A stretch of DNA of 32,317 nucleotides from Clostridium sp. (GTDB lineage Bacteria > Bacteroidota > Bacteroidia > Bacteroidales > Bacteroidaceae), in NCBI GenBank assembly GCA_023663705.1, contig JAMPGY010000028.1:1-32317 (forward strand), in the 5' to 3' direction. The notes beneath the pieces are model-generated. The model did no database searches and had not been told where the DNA came from. It saw only the letters and a list, made by a program, of their open reading frames with translations. Position 1 is the stretch's first letter. Every line of letters starts with the position of its first letter. Below are positions 31,146 to 32,317 of this stretch, piece after piece. A program made the translations under genes and the position numbers.

Positions 31146-32317
31146 ATGAAATTCTATAATCGGACAAAGGAAATAGAGGAGCTGAGGCGGATACAAGGAC
31201 GAGCCTTTGACTCTCGGTCGAGGATGACTGTCATAACCGGACGGCGTCGTATCGGAAAGACATCGCTTGCTCTGCGTGCCACGCAAGGCGAGTATCCTAC
31301 TGTGTATCTGTTTGTCAGCAGAAAGAATGAGGCTGCGTTATGCGAAGAGTTCGCCGGACTTATTTCTACGGCTCTCGGTTGCTATGTGCCATCGGAGATT
31401 AAATCATTCAAGTCATTATTCCAGATGTTAATGGAGCTTGCAAAGACGCGCAAGTTCAACTTGGTTATTGATGAATTTCAGGAGTTCTTCAATATCAATC
31501 CATCAGTTTTCAGTGATATGCAGAATATATGGGACTCATACCGAAACGACACAAGGGTGAATCTGCTGCTGATGGGTTCTGTATACTCCATGATGCATAA
31601 GATATTTGAAAGTTACCACGAACCTCTCTTTGGTAGGGCGGACGCCATGATACGTCTCTCCGGATTTGGAACTGAGACCATGAAGGAGATTATGCATGAC
31701 TATCGTCCGGACTATTCCAACGATGAATTGCTCGCATTATATACAATCACAGGCGGTGTACCTAAATATATCGAGTTGTTGTGTGAAGACGCAGACCTTT
31801 CAATAGAAGGGATGCTCGAATATGTTGTCAGGGAAAATTCCCCATTCGTAAATGAGGGCCGTAATCTTCTTATAGAGGAATTCGGGAAAGATTACGGATT
31901 GTACTTCTCGGTCTTGAGTTGTATCGCATCCGGAATTAACACGCAAGGAACGATTGAAAGCGCATTGGGAGGCGTTACGGTAGCAGGACATCTAAAAAGA
32001 TTGATTGAGGATTATGCACTCATCAAACGAGTGCGCCCGATAATGTCCAAGCCCGGCTCTAAGAACGTCCAATATGAGATCACTGACAACTTCCTACGGT
32101 TCTGGTTCAATTATTTTGACCGTAACCAGACACTGGTTGAGTTGAATAACTTCGAGCATCTACGTTGTATCATCACTTCTGATTACCCGACATTTTCAGG
32201 CTTTGCGCTTGAAAAATGGTTTCGCTTGAAGATGATGGAAAGCCATCAGTATTCCGACATAGGCTCATGGTGGGAACGCAAGAAGGGAAAAGAAGCAAAC
32301 GAGATTGATATTGTAGC
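31146..32317 (+). CDS. AAA ATPase with DUF234-type C-terminus (partial, runs off the window)
   Basis: The open frame covers 390 codons to the window edge without a stop. The N-terminal AAA domain shows Walker A GRRRIGKTS at 32-40, Walker B LVIDE at 106-110 and a sensor-like LLLMGS. A winged-helix-like region follows (about 245-300), then the start of a DUF234 domain: DNFLRFWFNYF, FALEKWF and DIGSWWERKKGKEANEIDIVA. The last motif has the shape of a PD-(D/E)xK nuclease fold. Such ATPases are common in archaea and Bacteroidetes, often in accessory regions, and their role is unknown. It has its own promoter. Confidence 0.88.
   Translation, partial: MKFYNRTKEIEELRRIQGRAFDSRSRMTVITGRRRIGKTSLALRATQGEYPTVYLFVSRKNEAALCEEFAGLISTALGCYVPSEIKSFKSLFQMLMELAKTRKFNLVIDEFQEFFNINPSVFSDMQNIWDSYRNDTRVNLLLMGSVYSMMHKIFESYHEPLFGRADAMIRLSGFGTETMKEIMHDYRPDYSNDELLALYTITGGVPKYIELLCEDADLSIEGMLEYVVRENSPFVNEGRNLLIEEFGKDYGLYFSVLSCIASGINTQGTIESALGGVTVAGHLKRLIEDYALIKRVRPIMSKPGSKNVQYEITDNFLRFWFNYFDRNQTLVELNNFEHLRCIITSDYPTFSGFALEKWFRLKMMESHQYSDIGSWWERKKGKEANEIDIV

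Noticed and set aside
30962-31159. 65-codon plus-strand frame after the DUF4249 gene
   Set aside because: It covers a hairpin, a perfect promoter and the start of the ATPase gene, so it is very unlikely to be coding.

Overview
The window looks like chromosomal DNA of a gut- or oral-type Bacteroidales, most likely Prevotellaceae-like. The evidence is repeated TAnnTTTG-type -7 promoter elements, a rseC-rnfBCDGEA operon, an S16 protein with a long Ala/Lys/Glu tail, a C10 (streptopain/interpain-type) protease with a type IX secretion (T9SS)-like C-terminus, DUF4249 and DUF4465 proteins, and a cobalamin riboswitch of the Bacteroidetes type. No rRNA, tRNA or CRISPR array was recognised. Species is not determinable from the sequence alone.

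Positions 1-24100 are GC-rich, evenly coded and core-like. On the minus strand lie galE and, behind a strong terminator, the complete Rnf operon (rseC-rnfB-rnfC-rnfD-rnfG-rnfE-rnfA), a membrane ion pump coupling ferredoxin and NAD redox chemistry. Divergent from it is an OPT-family oligopeptide transporter, followed by rpsP (S16) and an ECF sigma factor with a 4-TM membrane partner. Convergent minus-strand genes then encode a secreted C10 cysteine protease followed 11 nt later by a lipoprotein, and upstream of them a SpoU-type RNA methyltransferase.

The most interesting unit is at 15949-24131: promoter, cobalamin riboswitch, a 365-aa exported protein and a 2179-aa exported multidomain protein, ended by a strong terminator. 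The giant protein appears to carry alternating CUB-like and BNR-associated-like beta modules, a right-handed beta-helix, FN3/Ig-like modules and a DUF4465 domain. Both proteins end in a similar short DGR...RM-DGT-RKV tail. B12 control of a giant surface or secreted protein without an adjacent BtuB transporter suggests cobalamin capture or B12-responsive adhesion.

From about 24.2 kb base composition becomes AT-richer and the content becomes accessory: a 618-aa protein with an N-terminal QxK nuclease-like (DUF4365-like) domain; a gene-free stretch with IS21-like and IS3-like end remnants and a large palindrome; a divergent AraC regulator next to a TonB-dependent receptor plus DUF4249 lipoprotein pair; and an AAA/DUF234-type ATPase that runs off the right edge.
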